From Litchfieldia alkalitelluris (GTDB taxonomy: Bacteria > Bacillota > Bacilli > Bacillales > Salisediminibacteriaceae): a DNA stretch of 64,000 nt. The translations under genes were made by a program, and so were the position numbers. Each line of letters begins with the position of its first letter. Position 1 is the first letter of the stretch. Positions 17,859 through 27,345 of this stretch are shown here, piece after piece. The notes beneath the pieces were generated by a model. The model did no database searches and was not told the origin of the DNA. It worked only from the letters and a program-made list of their open reading frames with translations. The DNA is taken from NCBI RefSeq assembly GCF_002153425.1, contig NZ_KZ119600.1, positions 3,726,120 to 3,790,119 of the forward strand, written 5' to 3'.

Positions 17859-17899
17859 ATCCTCCTTGATTTGTTTTTTACTTCCTGTCACATCCTTGT
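17859..17899 (-). promoter_or_regulatory. CsrA sites in hag leader
   Basis: On the minus strand, ACAAGGATGT (17899-17890) matches the CsrA consensus ACARGGAUGU exactly. A second GGA lies in TCAAGGAGGAT, which is the Shine-Dalgarno. The layout parallels B. subtilis hag BS1/BS2. Confidence 0.75.
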
Positions 17900-17975
17900 G
17901 AGTGGAAGTTAAATTTATTATGATCCCTAAGAAAAAAGTCGGCCGCCTTCTTCCCTATTGATCATTACATAAGTT

Positions 17976-18002
17976 ATATCGGACGAACTTTTAAAATGTT
18001 TA
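17976..18002 (-). promoter_or_regulatory. Sigma-D promoter of hag
   Basis: On the minus strand, TAAA (18002-17999), 15 bases, then TCCGATAT (17983-17976). The core differs from the sigma-D consensus at one position. Confidence 0.75.
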
Positions 18003-18099
18003 ATAGTTTTAATAATTTTTTGCAGAAAAAAAGAAGGAAAATAATTCCCCTCTTATTTGATCCTCGTAAATTTCTCAATCTATCGAATGATATAGTATT

Positions 18100-18807
18100 C
18101 TATCTATGTGCTTCCACCCAACCATTTCTAATTGCAGTCACCATAGCAGCAGTTCTATCGTTCGCCTGCATTTTTCGCAGTAAATGACTTATGATTGTAC
18201 TAATAGTAGAAGGTGCTAAAAATAACAATTCTGCAATTTCACGGTTGTTATGGCCATCTAGTATAAATTGAAGGACGTCCTGTTCGTTTTTTGTTAACAC
18301 TGACATTACCGCTTCTCGCTTTAGGACGAGTTTCTTGATGGGCTTATCACGCATCCTCTTCTTTTCAATCTGAAGAACGAGATCTCGGTGATGAGACGCC
18401 TCTAAAAATACTCCCTTTTCTTTCATACTTTGTAGGACGAGACTGAAGTTTCTTCTTAAGTAAGAAAGACTAACAATTCCTCCAACTTCATGGGAAAGGT
18501 ATTGGAACAAGTCACCAGCTAAGCCACTTCTATGTACGAGAATGATAGAAGTATTTTTCTTATTTATAGATTCTTGTATTTCAGTTAATTCCTGGACTGT
18601 TTTCCGATTATAGCTTTCTACAAAAAAGAAGATATCGTCCATTTCAGAGACAGTATTAATGTCCACTCTATTATTCCGAGTAATCGTAATCCCCTTCTCC
18701 TGAAAAGAAATCGCTTCCAATACTTCATTTGGAATATTTTCATTATGGTCTATGAAGAGGACGTTACGATAATTAGTCTGTACTCTTTCTTTTGTAATCG
18801 TCAGCAT
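18100..18807 (-). CDS. DegU-like LuxR-family regulator with pseudo-receiver
   Basis: A 235-aa protein. The C-terminal ~65 residues are a LuxR/GerE helix-turn-helix closely matching DegU in this window (LTKNEQDVLQFILDGHNNREIAELL; shared ending AI(R/K)NGWV). The N-terminal ~150 residues resemble a receiver fold (VLFIDHNENI) but lack the acidic pocket and phospho-acceptor aspartate of a functional receiver. ATG at 18807 follows GGGGAGACCCATTT; upstream in-frame codons are less likely. It lies between csrA and hag, a place where B. subtilis has no such gene. It probably regulates flagellin or motility genes without phosphorylation. Confidence 0.75.
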   Translation of the reverse strand: MLTITKERVQTNYRNVLFIDHNENIPNEVLEAISFQEKGITITRNNRVDINTVSEMDDIFFFVESYNRKTVQELTEIQESINKKNTSIILVHRSGLAGDLFQYLSHEVGGIVSLSYLRRNFSLVLQSMKEKGVFLEASHHRDLVLQIEKKRMRDKPIKKLVLKREAVMSVLTKNEQDVLQFILDGHNNREIAELLFLAPSTISTIISHLLRKMQANDRTAAMVTAIRNGWVEAHR

Positions 18808-18989
18808 AAATGGGTCTCCCCTTCCAAAAATATCATTAGTTTTGTTCACTATTTTGAACAACAAAAGTATAAAAATTATTGTGCACGGTCCCTCTACAGG
18901 AACGTTTATAACAACAACGTTTCCATTTAAAGGGACAGCACCATGCAACCTACGTTTACTAAAACTCTTCCGGGCATACGTCACAAAGA

Positions 18990-19220
18990 CTATTTTTTCA
19001 CACTATCACTAAGCTGTTTCAATAAGTCTAAAGAGCCTTTCGCTGCTGCTTCTGTATTTTCTTCTTGAATGGCAAGATAGATTTCTTTTCTGTGAATATC
19101 CACGTTCCTCGGTGCGTTAATCCCAAGTTTCACTTGGTCCCCATCCACAGCGATAACTGTTAATTCAATATCGTCACCAATCTTGATCGATTCATTGAGC
19201 TTTCTTGTCAGTACGAGCAT
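18990..19220 (-). CDS. csrA: Carbon storage regulator CsrA
   Basis: A 76-aa canonical Csr[34 protein letters not shown] and a C-terminal helix. It is a homodimeric RNA-binding repressor recognising GGA in loops; in Bacillus it blocks hag translation. Its start is two bases past the fliW stop (TAATCATG), so the two are translationally coupled, and FliW antagonises it by direct binding. This is the full-length reference copy for the two diverged paralogues near 11 kb. Confidence 0.96.
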   Translation of the reverse strand: MLVLTRKLNESIKIGDDIELTVIAVDGDQVKLGINAPRNVDIHRKEIYLAIQEENTEAAAKGSLDLLKQLSDSVKK

Positions 19221-19222
19221 GA

Positions 19223-19675
19223 TTACTCCTCCTTCTGACCTGCTGCCACTGGGGCAACTAGTGCATGTTTCGTGTGGTATGCTGTATCGTTTAGGACGAC
19301 TTGCTTTCCTTTTTGGGCGGCACTATTCACAACGATTGGCCCCTTCAGGTTCACTGTGGATTCCTGTAACGTTTCCCTTAAGGTGATGATGACGAACAAT
19401 GCCACATCCTCTTGTTTTTCGATAGCGAGCTGTTCGATCACGCTGTCAGAGAGCTTCGCTTCATAGTCTGGGAAAAATGTAAATGGTGTCATCACCATAA
19501 AGGCTAATCCTGAAGTTTTGACGGACTGTAAAATATAGAACGGACTTTGTTCTTCACTGTACGGTAATAAAATGAATTCCTTTTCCTCTTCAAAGCTAGG
19601 GATCCCCTGTTCAAACTGAATAATATTATTTGGGTTAATTTCCACTTCTCCAGCATATTTCGTTTCAATTTTCAC
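19223..19675 (-). CDS. fliW: Flagellar assembly factor FliW
   Basis: About 150 aa. The pattern [29 protein letters not shown] and [10 protein letters not shown]-like block ([13 protein letters not shown]) is typical of FliW, which binds flagellin or CsrA and thereby couples flagellin level to its translation. I prefer the GTG at 19675 because GGAGTGAG lies at good distance and FliW proteins begin at that point. An ATG at 19696 would add seven residues. Coupled to csrA. Confidence 0.93.
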   Translation of the reverse strand: MKIETKYAGEVEINPNNIIQFEQGIPSFEEEKEFILLPYSEEQSPFYILQSVKTSGLAFMVMTPFTFFPDYEAKLSDSVIEQLAIEKQEDVALFVIITLRETLQESTVNLKGPIVVNSAAQKGKQVVLNDTAYHTKHALVAPVAAGQKEE

Positions 19676-19874
19676 TTTGCTCACTCCGGTTTTCATTTTG
19701 TCAAAAAATATGAGTAATTGTGATTTAATATCAAAAATTGTCGTAAACCTTATTAAACCCTATTGTACCACGATTTTTGTCGGAACATAGTACGTAAAAC
19801 GAAATTTTTTTTAAATTTTACCTAGTTTTTTTGATTTATTACAACTAAATAGACATAGTTTAATGGTTTTAAAT

Positions 19875-19908
19875 GGAAAAATCCCCACATGATTATTCAT
19901 GCAGGGAT
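19875..19908 (-). terminator. Terminator after yviE
   Basis: On the minus strand, ATCCCTGCATGA and TCATGTGGGGAT form a stem with one bulged position, then TTTTT. It separates yviE from fliW, so fliW-csrA should have a promoter of its own in 19700-19870. The only candidate I see there is a TACAAT box without a good -35. Confidence 0.6.
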
Positions 19909-19927
19909 AACACATATCGACATTCTC

Positions 19928-20509
19928 TTATAATTGCTGATTCACATTTGCACCGACCACCGTAAAATTAATCCATTCCTTTTGCTTGAGGTAGGCACTT
20001 GTCTCCCACCTTGGAATGTGAATCTCTGGTTCAAAGGTTTGAAACTGAATGTTTGGATCGGGCCATTCCACATTTACACTTACTTCCGAAGGGGTATAAT
20101 CAAACTTCACTTTAAAGGCATTACCTGGAATTGTACCTTGGCCCACTTCTGGAAGCTGGCGTTCTCCATTTTGCCGAGCGATTTGAGCTAGGGCGTTGCC
20201 ACCATTTTCAATCCGCTTCAACTGCTCCCCTTCTCTTGCAGTTTTCGCAACATACTGACTAATATTTTGCATACCTTTAGCCGCATTTTCTTTTACGCGT
20301 CGTAACGGACTTTTTAAATCAGCATCTGCAAAGGCTTCCGCTTGATCAATGAATAGCTTGGAGGCGGTTGTGCTGATGTGAAGTCGTCCTGCCAAGTCTT
20401 GGTCCACAGACATCACTGCGTTTCGCTGCGAAATACTCATCTGCGGCTTAGAATATTGCCTCCCAATTTCCGCTCTACCAGTTTCGATTAAAACTTGAGG
20501 AAGATTCAT
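19928..20509 (-). CDS. yviE: YviE-like flagellar locus protein (DUF6470)
   Basis: 193 aa, soluble, predicted beta-rich C-terminus (VNVEWPDPNIQFQTF) after a helical middle. Length and position between flgL and fliW match B. subtilis YviE. Starts MNLPQVLIETGRAEIG. Biochemical function is unknown. Confidence 0.85.
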   Translation of the reverse strand: MNLPQVLIETGRAEIGRQYSKPQMSISQRNAVMSVDQDLAGRLHISTTASKLFIDQAEAFADADLKSPLRRVKENAAKGMQNISQYVAKTAREGEQLKRIENGGNALAQIARQNGERQLPEVGQGTIPGNAFKVKFDYTPSEVSVNVEWPDPNIQFQTFEPEIHIPRWETSAYLKQKEWINFTVVGANVNQQL

Positions 20510-20660
20510 TATATTTGTCCCCTCTACTTTTAAAATGACTCACACTTTTCAGAGTGTAAATAATTAACTAAACGTTCCTAGACTTTTGGTTTAGTTAATT
20601 TTATGAAAAAAAATTTATTCATTTATAAAAGATAAAAACATTCAACTTATTATGCCATAA

Positions 20661-20820
20661 ACAACAATCCTCGAGACTCCTGCGGAATAACGGGCCAGAC
20701 GAGACCCCGCAGGGCGATTTTCCCGAGGAGGCTTGGCGGTTCGTCCGCGGCACAGAAGACACTGCGAAGAATGAGCAGATGTCGCACTTGTACCTTGCGT
20801 GAAAGCGAGTGGATTGTTGT
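20661..20820. repeat. 160-bp MITE-like element with 10-bp inverted ends
   Basis: Perfect inverted ends ACAACAATCC and GGATTGTTGT enclose a GC-rich, strongly self-complementary stretch (CCTGCGG...CCCGCAGG; CCGAGGAGGCTTGGCGG). The sequence style is that of repeats I associate with alkaliphilic Bacillus genomes. It has no coding capacity and sits between yviE and the flgL terminator. Confidence 0.6.
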
Positions 20821-20865
20821 GAAATGGCAGGAAATACACTATTCGTTGAAGGTATGAAATAATTT

Positions 20866-20906
20866 TAAAAAGCTGTGAAGGAAGGAGCGCTCCCTCGCAT
20901 CACAGC
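20866..20906 (-). terminator. Terminator after flgL
   Basis: On the minus strand, GCTGTGA and TCACAGC enclose GGGAGCGCTCC, followed by TTTTT. It lies about 30 bases past the flgL stop. Confidence 0.65.
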
Positions 20907-20936
20907 ACTATTCTGTCAATCTCTTAAACAAACTAA

Positions 20937-22106
20937 TTATCTTAAGAAGTCCATTAACGTTGGTTGAAGAATACGTGATGTAGATGAAAGGGCAGCACGG
21001 TGAATGTTTTCAGCTGAAAGTAGTTCAGTGATTACCTTTTCTATATCTGCATCTTCGTTATTGGACATGGTACGTCGGGCAATCACTTCCTGCTGTTGCA
21101 CCCGTTGGTCAATCATTTCCACTCGGTTATAACGAGCACCTAATTCTGCGCGCTCATTCACTATTTTTTCCATTTGCCTGTCCATGTTTCCAATCATCTT
21201 TGTTAATTCTTCAGCAGATGTATTCGGATCCTCCAAGGCTCTTTCTAGTTGAATGAGGTCACCAAAGAAATCAGTGGAGAAAACATTTTCCGGACGAATA
21301 TTAACTGGAATAGTAACTCCTTTTAAGAGTTCGATATTCACGGTTTGACCATTAGTGGATACGGCATTGTTCATAGATACAATGACTTGGCGATCTTGAA
21401 GCTCTTCGGTTTCCCCGTTGGCATTCAATAAAATTTCTTGATTATCCTCGCCGGGGGCCGTTATGGTAATGGTTTTATTCGGATCCAGTTCACCTGTATT
21501 AGGATCAACCCTCTGGTACGTAAACTGATCACCTTGTTTTTCCGCCAAAACAAATCGTTCGCTGTTATGCGTAAGCACATGAGCCGTAGCTCCACGCTCA
21601 ATCGCACCATCTGGAAGTCCGTTCAGCTCTCCTGCCACTCCAGCAAATCCAACGTTAAAATTCGCTGAGGTTACTGGTGCCTGGGTTGTATTGGTCCCGT
21701 TAAAGATATATTTGTTATTGGATTTCGTATTCGCCAATGATTCAAGGTGCTCTCGAAGCTGCCTCACCTCTTTAGCAATATTAGCACGTTGTGTCTCTTC
21801 ATACGTATCGTTCGCTGCCTGAACGGCCAACTCACGCACTCGTTGAACTGCCTGTGTCGCTTCGTCTAATGTTGCATCGGCATTATCCATCCAGTTATAA
21901 ACTTCCGACAGGTTACGGTTAAACTGCTGCACTTCTGTCACCTGTGTCCGGTAGCGCATTCCATTCATGGCCACAACTGGATCTTGTGAGGCGCGGCTTA
22001 TTTTTTTCCCCGTTGCTAGCTGGTCTTGCAGCGTCTGCAATGTTTTAAAGCTCTGGCTTAAGTATCCTAGTGAATTTTGTGTCAGCATGGATTGTGTGAC
22101 TCGCAT
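20937..22106 (-). CDS. flgL: Flagellar hook-filament junction protein FlgL
   Basis: 389 aa. Flagellin-like N-terminal arm (MRVTQSMLTQNSLGYLSQSF, LATGKKISRASQDP) and C-terminal arm (NNEDADIEKVITELLSAENI...LQPTLMDFL) with a longer middle, as in FlgL (HAP3). ATG at 22106 has AGGTGATA just upstream; a GTG three codons earlier is possible. It normally follows flgK directly in an operon; here a 1.5-kb repeat array lies between the two, so flgL may need its own promoter. A weak CCCGATAT (sigma-D-like -10) occurs near 22211 without a convincing -35. Confidence 0.94.
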   Translation of the reverse strand: MRVTQSMLTQNSLGYLSQSFKTLQTLQDQLATGKKISRASQDPVVAMNGMRYRTQVTEVQQFNRNLSEVYNWMDNADATLDEATQAVQRVRELAVQAANDTYEETQRANIAKEVRQLREHLESLANTKSNNKYIFNGTNTTQAPVTSANFNVGFAGVAGELNGLPDGAIERGATAHVLTHNSERFVLAEKQGDQFTYQRVDPNTGELDPNKTITITAPGEDNQEILLNANGETEELQDRQVIVSMNNAVSTNGQTVNIELLKGVTIPVNIRPENVFSTDFFGDLIQLERALEDPNTSAEELTKMIGNMDRQMEKIVNERAELGARYNRVEMIDQRVQQQEVIARRTMSNNEDADIEKVITELLSAENIHRAALSSTSRILQPTLMDFLR

Positions 22107-22214
22107 TCCTATCACCTACTTCTATCAATATATTGATCTTTTTGTCTAGTTTATTTGATTACCGTTTTTATTTTTTTGCATGTGGTGTTTTGGGTAATTG
22201 TGTTTCAATTATAT

Positions 22215-23700
22215 CGGGTATCTTACATGAATTTGCTATTTTTGGTTGGTTTCGCGTTCGATTAAGGGTTTATCTCACGCGAGTTTGTTGCTTTTCTCGA
22301 GTTTCGCGTGTGATTAAGCGGCTATCTCACGTGAGTTTCTTGTTTATTACGATTTTGGCGTTCGATTACAGGCCTATCTCACGCGAGTTTCCCACTTTTC
22401 TCGGTTTTCGCGTGCGATTAAGCGTCTATCTCACGTGAGTTTCTTGTTTTTCGCGGTTTACGCGTTCGATTATCGATCTATCTCACGTGAGTTTCTTGCT
22501 TTTCGCGATTTTCACGTGCGATTAAGCTCCTATCTCACGTGAGTTTCTTGCTTTTCTCGATTTTCACGTGCGATTACGCTCCTATCTCACGTGAGTTTCC
22601 TACTTTTCTCGATTTTCGCGTTCGATTACGCGCCTATCTCACGTGAGTTTTTCACTTTTCACGGTTTTCGCGTGCGATTAAGCGCCTATCTCACGCGAGT
22701 TTTCCACTTTTCGCGATTTTCACGTGCGATTTAGCTCCTATCTCACGTGAGTTTCCTACTTTTCTCGATTTTCGCGTTCGATTACGCGCCTATCTCACGT
22801 GAGTTTTTCACTTTTCACGGTTTTCGCGTGCGATTAAGCGCCTATCTCACGCGAGTTTTCCACTTTTCGCGATTTTCACGTGCGATTTAGCTCCTATCTC
22901 ACGTGAGTTTCCTACTTTTCTCGATTTTCGCGTTCGATTACGCGCCTATCTCACGTGAGTTTTTCACTTTTCACGGTTTTCGCGTGCGATTAAGCGCCTA
23001 TCTCACGCGAGTTTTCCACTTTTCGCGATTTTCACGTGCGATTTAGCTCCTATCTCACGTGAGTTTCCTACTTTTCTCGATTTTCGCGTTCGATTACGCG
23101 CCTATCTCACGTGAGTTTTTCACTTTTCACGGTTTTCGCGTGCGATTAAGCGCCTATCTCACGCGAGTTTTCCACTTTTCGCGATTTTCACGTGCGATTT
23201 AGCTCCTATCTCACGTGTGTTTCTTGCTTTTCTCGATTTTCACGTGCGATTAAGCTCCTATCTCACGTGAGTTTCCTACTTTTCTCGATTTTCGCGTTCG
23301 ATTAAGCTCCTATCTCACGTGAGTTTTTCACTTTTATCGGTTTTCGCGTTCGATTAAGCGTCTATCTCACGTGAGTTTTTCACTTTTCACGGTTTTCGCG
23401 TGCGATTAAGCGTCTATCTCACGCGAGTTTTCCACTTTTCGCGATTTTCACGTGCGATTTAGCTCCTATCTCACGTGAGTTTCCTACTTTTCTCGATTTT
23501 GGCGTTCGATTACAGGCCTATCTCACGTGAGTTTTCCACTTTTCTTGGAATTCGCGTACGATTAAGGTCCTATCTCACGCGAGTTTCTCACTTTTCTCGG
23601 TTTTCTCGTGCGATTAAGGGCCTATCTCACGTGAGTTTCCCACTTCCCACTAGTTTCGCGTGAGATCAAGCACCTAACTCACGCGAATCCCTCGCACTTA
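22215..23700. repeat. 52-bp tandem hairpin array, about 29 units
   Basis: The landmark TCTCACG(T/C)GAG recurs with an exact 52-base period from 22221 to 23677 (1456 bases, 28 steps). Each unit can fold: CACGTGcGAT pairs with ATCtCACGTG across about nine bases. Variant units CGCGTGcGAT/ATCtCACGCG show compensating changes. A 156-bp three-unit block repeats nearly identically at 22585, 22741, 22897 and 23053. There is no gene in 22116-23779; short open frames here are by-products of the repeat. Confidence 0.9.
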
Positions 23701-23779
23701 ACGGTTTTCACGTTAGATTCCAATCCCAGAGCCCAACCAAACTACAAACCTACTAATCTAACACCTATTTACCTTTTAT

Positions 23780-25432
23780 CTATCGACCTACTACACCCAT
23801 TCGGTTAATAATCACATCTAGCATTTCGTCGACGGCAGTGATACTTCTCGCCGCTGCGTTATAAGCATGCTGGAATTGAATCAAGTTCGTAAGCTCTTCG
23901 TCCAATGACACTCCGCTGACTGACATGCGGCGCTCATCAACAGAATCCCTCAGGGTCGCTGAATTTCGTGTCATACGCTCTGCTTCATTTGCATTAACGG
24001 CCATGTCACCTATAATCCCTTGGTAAAATGCCTGTACATTTGTTGTTGCACTGCCTCCAAAACTTATGGAAGCGTCCTTCACATTGGCTAAAGCTAAAGC
24101 ATTTGAGCCATCTCCACTGAAACCAATCTCAGCTGGAGTATCTCCATCAGCCGCTCCAGACGCAGCTATATTATCAAGATTACGAATGATATCGTCATGT
24201 ACTTTGAGACGCTGTGCCGCCCCCTTGATAGAATCCTCCGTAATTTCCGTTGTTCCCCGTGCATAGGTGAAAAAATCGAATCCTAAACCATCATGAGCTT
24301 TTTCCCCATCAGTGATTTCTGATAGACTCCAACCTTCACTGTGAACCTTATTAAATGCTTCCACGAAGGTGAATACCATTTGATCTAGCTGTGCCATCAT
24401 CTCAGGGTATAGGCCCTTTTCGTTCCCTTGACTGTCAAGATAGCCGTGGGATTCTATTAATGCAGAGAAGGATCCTGGTGATCGGAATGCTTCTAAACTA
24501 TCAAAAGTCATTACGCCACCTTTTCCTTCTAATTCTGCAACACTTTCGATACCTTCCAGCGCCCTTGGTTTTGCAATAAACATTTTATCTACTAAACCAG
24601 AATCTTCATCATAGGATATATGCAATTCGTTTGCCTCAAGGCGCGTCCCATCTACCAGCGTCACACCCATGTCTCGGCCATTTCCATCTAATAGTTTAAT
24701 GGTGTATCGGCCAGCTGCCATATCCTTAGCTAGACCGCCACTCCCTACCTGTTCAACAGAAACATTAATAAACTGGGAAAGCTCGTCCACTAGAATGTCC
24801 CGTTGGTCGTAGAGGTCATTGGATAAATGTCCATGTGGTTCAATAGCTGCAATCTGTTTATTAATATTATTAACTTGTCGTAATAACGAGTTAATTTGAT
24901 CCTGCTCTACTTGTAGCTGGTTCTTCTGATCATTTTGAACAGCCTGAAGGGAGTTATACGTATAGTTAAACGTCTCCGAAAGGGCAATACCACGCTGACG
25001 CACAACCGATCTCGCACCTGCGTCCTCAGGATGTACAGATAAATCTTGTAGAGACTGCCAGAAACGATCCATCATGTTAGCAAGGCCATCTTCCGTCGGC
25101 TCATTCATAATATCTTCCATTTTCACAAGAGACTCATGTAAACTATTCCAGTAGCCATGCTTATTGTTTTCCCCACGAAACTGGTCGTCTAAGTAAACTT
25201 CACGAATTCTCGTGATCTCTCCTGCCGTTACACCCGACCCTAATTGCCCCGTAATTGATGGCTGGGAAAAACCAGGTGTTGGGAATCCTCCTGTTGGCTG
25301 CAGATTTACACGTTGTCTTGAATAACCAGGTGTATTTGCATTTGCTATATTATGTCCTGTCGTTTGAATCGCCGTTTGCTGTGCTGACAGGGCTCGGCGT
25401 GCAGTTTCTAATCCGTGAAACGTGGATTTCAT
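23780..25432 (-). CDS. flgK: Flagellar hook-associated protein FlgK
   Basis: 550 aa. N-terminal rod/hook motif (ALSAQQTAIQTTGHNIANAN, TPGYSRQRV) and C-terminal SGVSLDEELTNLIQFQHAYN match FlgK (HAP1), the first hook-filament junction protein. Length is usual for Bacillus. Downstream flgL is separated by the 52-bp repeat array, unlike the contiguous operon in B. subtilis; upstream the link to flgN is interrupted by a MITE-like element. Confidence 0.96.
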   Translation of the reverse strand: MKSTFHGLETARRALSAQQTAIQTTGHNIANANTPGYSRQRVNLQPTGGFPTPGFSQPSITGQLGSGVTAGEITRIREVYLDDQFRGENNKHGYWNSLHESLVKMEDIMNEPTEDGLANMMDRFWQSLQDLSVHPEDAGARSVVRQRGIALSETFNYTYNSLQAVQNDQKNQLQVEQDQINSLLRQVNNINKQIAAIEPHGHLSNDLYDQRDILVDELSQFINVSVEQVGSGGLAKDMAAGRYTIKLLDGNGRDMGVTLVDGTRLEANELHISYDEDSGLVDKMFIAKPRALEGIESVAELEGKGGVMTFDSLEAFRSPGSFSALIESHGYLDSQGNEKGLYPEMMAQLDQMVFTFVEAFNKVHSEGWSLSEITDGEKAHDGLGFDFFTYARGTTEITEDSIKGAAQRLKVHDDIIRNLDNIAASGAADGDTPAEIGFSGDGSNALALANVKDASISFGGSATTNVQAFYQGIIGDMAVNANEAERMTRNSATLRDSVDERRMSVSGVSLDEELTNLIQFQHAYNAAARSITAVDEMLDVIINRMGVVGR

Positions 25433-25535
25433 CTCTATCTCTCCAATCTAGATCGTGCTGAACTAGTTTCAAATTTTATCTATTTCCGATATTTGTAGTT
25501 GGAACAACCTACGATTTACTCGCTTTCCACGTGTG

Positions 25536-25744
25536 GTTGATGAGACCTGCGCAAACTCGCTTTCCGTGGAGAAGCCGGCAAGCCGCTTCGAGCTTCGCTC
25601 TGCAGGGTCTTGCCCTGCCTTCCTTTTCCACAGGAACGAGCGCTACTTCGGCGCTAATGCTTCGAGTTGTCTCGACGGATCCGCTCCGGAGTATATACTT
25701 GTAGAGGAAGAGACAGTTACCTCGTTTGCTCCGGTCTCATCAAC
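25536..25744. repeat. 209-bp MITE-like element between flgK and flgN
   Basis: GTTGATGAGACC...GCAAAC at the left matches, inverted, GTTTGCTCCGGTCTCATCAAC at the right end. The interior is GC-rich and has further palindromes (GGCAAGCCGC, AGCGCTACTTCGGCGCT). No gene is present in 25433-25820. It splits the expected flgM-flgN-flgK transcription unit. Confidence 0.6.
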
Positions 25745-25820
25745 ATCCCTTATTGAAGGGTTGTTAAATAGTTGTGCATTATAAAACAATTATTATTATT
25801 CATAGTACACCATGTTTTTT

Positions 25821-26327
25821 CTACGCCTTCGAATCGAAAATGGACCTTGTCCCAGGATCTCGATACTCGTCTTGTTTTTCATCTGGGCGCTGATAGTTTC
25901 CAAATTGCTGTTGCGGGTGCACCGCTTCAAGGGAAATGTTGACAAAACGTAAAGACTCTTCAATCAACTGATTATTCAATTCGTTCTGTTGCTGCAGCTT
26001 TGTGATTTCTGTGACCAAATGGTGCTGCCAAACTCCAAGCTCCTTCTGATCCTCTTCAGAAAAAAACGACATGATTCTTTCCATCGTTACGTCTTCTTTC
26101 ACAATTCCCTTTTCCTCAAGCATCTTCGTTACAAAATGATGCCTCGTTGATTCCAGCTTGCGAAGCTGCTGAATCAGGACAGACTCCTCCTTCATCAGCT
26201 TCTCCAATCCTGGCATATCCCCTTTTTTCACTATCTCCTGCTTTTCAAGGGCCTTATCATTGAATTTTTTATGCAATGCTGTCATCGTCTGTAGAATTGT
26301 TTTTAATTCCTGTGCTGTTTTCTCCAT
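25821..26327 (-). CDS. flgN: Flagellar chaperone FlgN
   Basis: 168 aa, helical, with the FlgN pattern (LKTILQTMTALHKKFNDKAL...RHHFVTKML). FlgN binds the C-termini of FlgK and FlgL before export. Position between flgM and flgK supports the call (B. subtilis yvyG). Confidence 0.9.
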   Translation of the reverse strand: MEKTAQELKTILQTMTALHKKFNDKALEKQEIVKKGDMPGLEKLMKEESVLIQQLRKLESTRHHFVTKMLEEKGIVKEDVTMERIMSFFSEEDQKELGVWQHHLVTEITKLQQQNELNNQLIEESLRFVNISLEAVHPQQQFGNYQRPDEKQDEYRDPGTRSIFDSKA

Positions 26328-26421
26328 TTAATAAGCCCCCTCTAGCTTTTTTCCCTCACAAACCATTTGTCCAACCAGAACCAAAAACCATACCGCGATC
26401 AAAGACCGCCGCCCTCAGTTA

Positions 26422-26676
26422 TCAATCCCAAAACTCGTAGAATTTCTTTGCTACCTCTTTGGCATCAACCTTATAAGTTCCTTGGTCGATTTCAGCTTTT
26501 ATACGCTCCACTTTTTCCTGACGCTCAGTCGTGATTCTCGACATCTCCTGCATTTGCTTTGCCGCAGACGAGATTTGTAACTGATCGTGCTTTTTATTAA
26601 CATCAGCCTTTTTCTTTGCTCCAACATTTTGCTGTTTTTGATAGGCGTTTAGTGAGTGCATTGGATTGACTTTCAT
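26422..26676 (-). CDS. flgM: Anti-sigma-D factor FlgM
   Basis: 84 aa. The C-terminal sigma-binding segment (RQEKVERIKAEIDQGTYKVD, ending AKKFYEFWD) is characteristic. FlgM holds sigma-D inactive until hook completion allows release. The ATG follows AAAAGGAGGTTTTCGG. A perfect sigma-D promoter lies upstream, giving the expected feedback control. Confidence 0.95.
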   Translation of the reverse strand: MKVNPMHSLNAYQKQQNVGAKKKADVNKKHDQLQISSAAKQMQEMSRITTERQEKVERIKAEIDQGTYKVDAKEVAKKFYEFWD

Positions 26677-26759
26677 CCGAAAACCTCCTTTTTACGAAAA
26701 CTGGATTCCATAGCCCAGTTAATATAGTCCATTTTTTTCAACAAATTCATCTTCCATAT

Positions 26760-26786
26760 ATATCGGCAAAAACAAATAAATGTTTA
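26760..26786 (-). promoter_or_regulatory. Sigma-D promoter of flgM
   Basis: On the minus strand, TAAA (26786-26783), exactly 15 bases, then GCCGATAT (26767-26760): a perfect match to the Bacillus sigma-D consensus. Confidence 0.88.
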
Positions 26787-26794
26787 GCCTCCAC

Positions 26795-27232
26795 TTACTT
26801 TCTATTCAAACGTTGATTTAAAGAATGGTATGTTGTCACTTTTGATCTCTCCGTTTGCTTTTTCCTATCCTCAAAACTCTTTTCTCGATCTATCTGGTCC
26901 AACCCAGAACGAATCTCTGAACGACACTCCTTACAAATTCTTCCCTCTCGAATGAAGCTACCACATTTTTCACATGGGTAACCCAGGTTAGGGAACTGGG
27001 CCAGATGAATCCTACCCTCACGAATAAAATGCACAATCAAATCCTTCTCAACCTCCGTGCCCTCATGAACCTCCTCGAGCGAAGCCATTCTGTTCTCCCT
27101 CTTTTTAATAAAAGTGTAAACAGTATTAAACTTTTTCTCCACTTCACGGTGGCACTCATTACATACAGGTCGCAGCGCCTTCACGAAGACCTTCCCACAA
27201 CTTGGACAATTATCTATATTATTTAAGCTCAT
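26795..27232 (-). CDS. yvyF: Flagellar operon protein YvyF
   Basis: 145 aa. Zinc-ribbon pairs CPSCGK, CNEC, CEKCGS and CKEC flank a small helical HTH-like domain (LEEVHEGTEVEKDLIVHFI). Location between comFC and flgM and length match B. subtilis YvyF (TIGR03826 family). It is proposed to be regulatory. The 70-residue protein at 9187 repeats a ribbon-plus-HTH part of this layout. Confidence 0.9.
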   Translation of the reverse strand: MSLNNIDNCPSCGKVFVKALRPVCNECHREVEKKFNTVYTFIKKRENRMASLEEVHEGTEVEKDLIVHFIREGRIHLAQFPNLGYPCEKCGSFIREGRICKECRSEIRSGLDQIDREKSFEDRKKQTERSKVTTYHSLNQRLNRK

Positions 27233-27345
27233 TGGCTCAACGCCTCCTACAAATCCTCTTTTTTATTATATCGACAGGATGACACAAACCATTAGCCTTA
27301 TTGCAAAAAAAAATTGTTTCAATCACCCTCTAATTTGCCCTCCAC

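Noticed and set aside
22215-23700. CRISPR array
   Set aside because: The whole 52-bp unit is repeated, with no unique spacers, no cas genes nearby and no leader. The same applies to the arrays at 31.5-32.8 kb.
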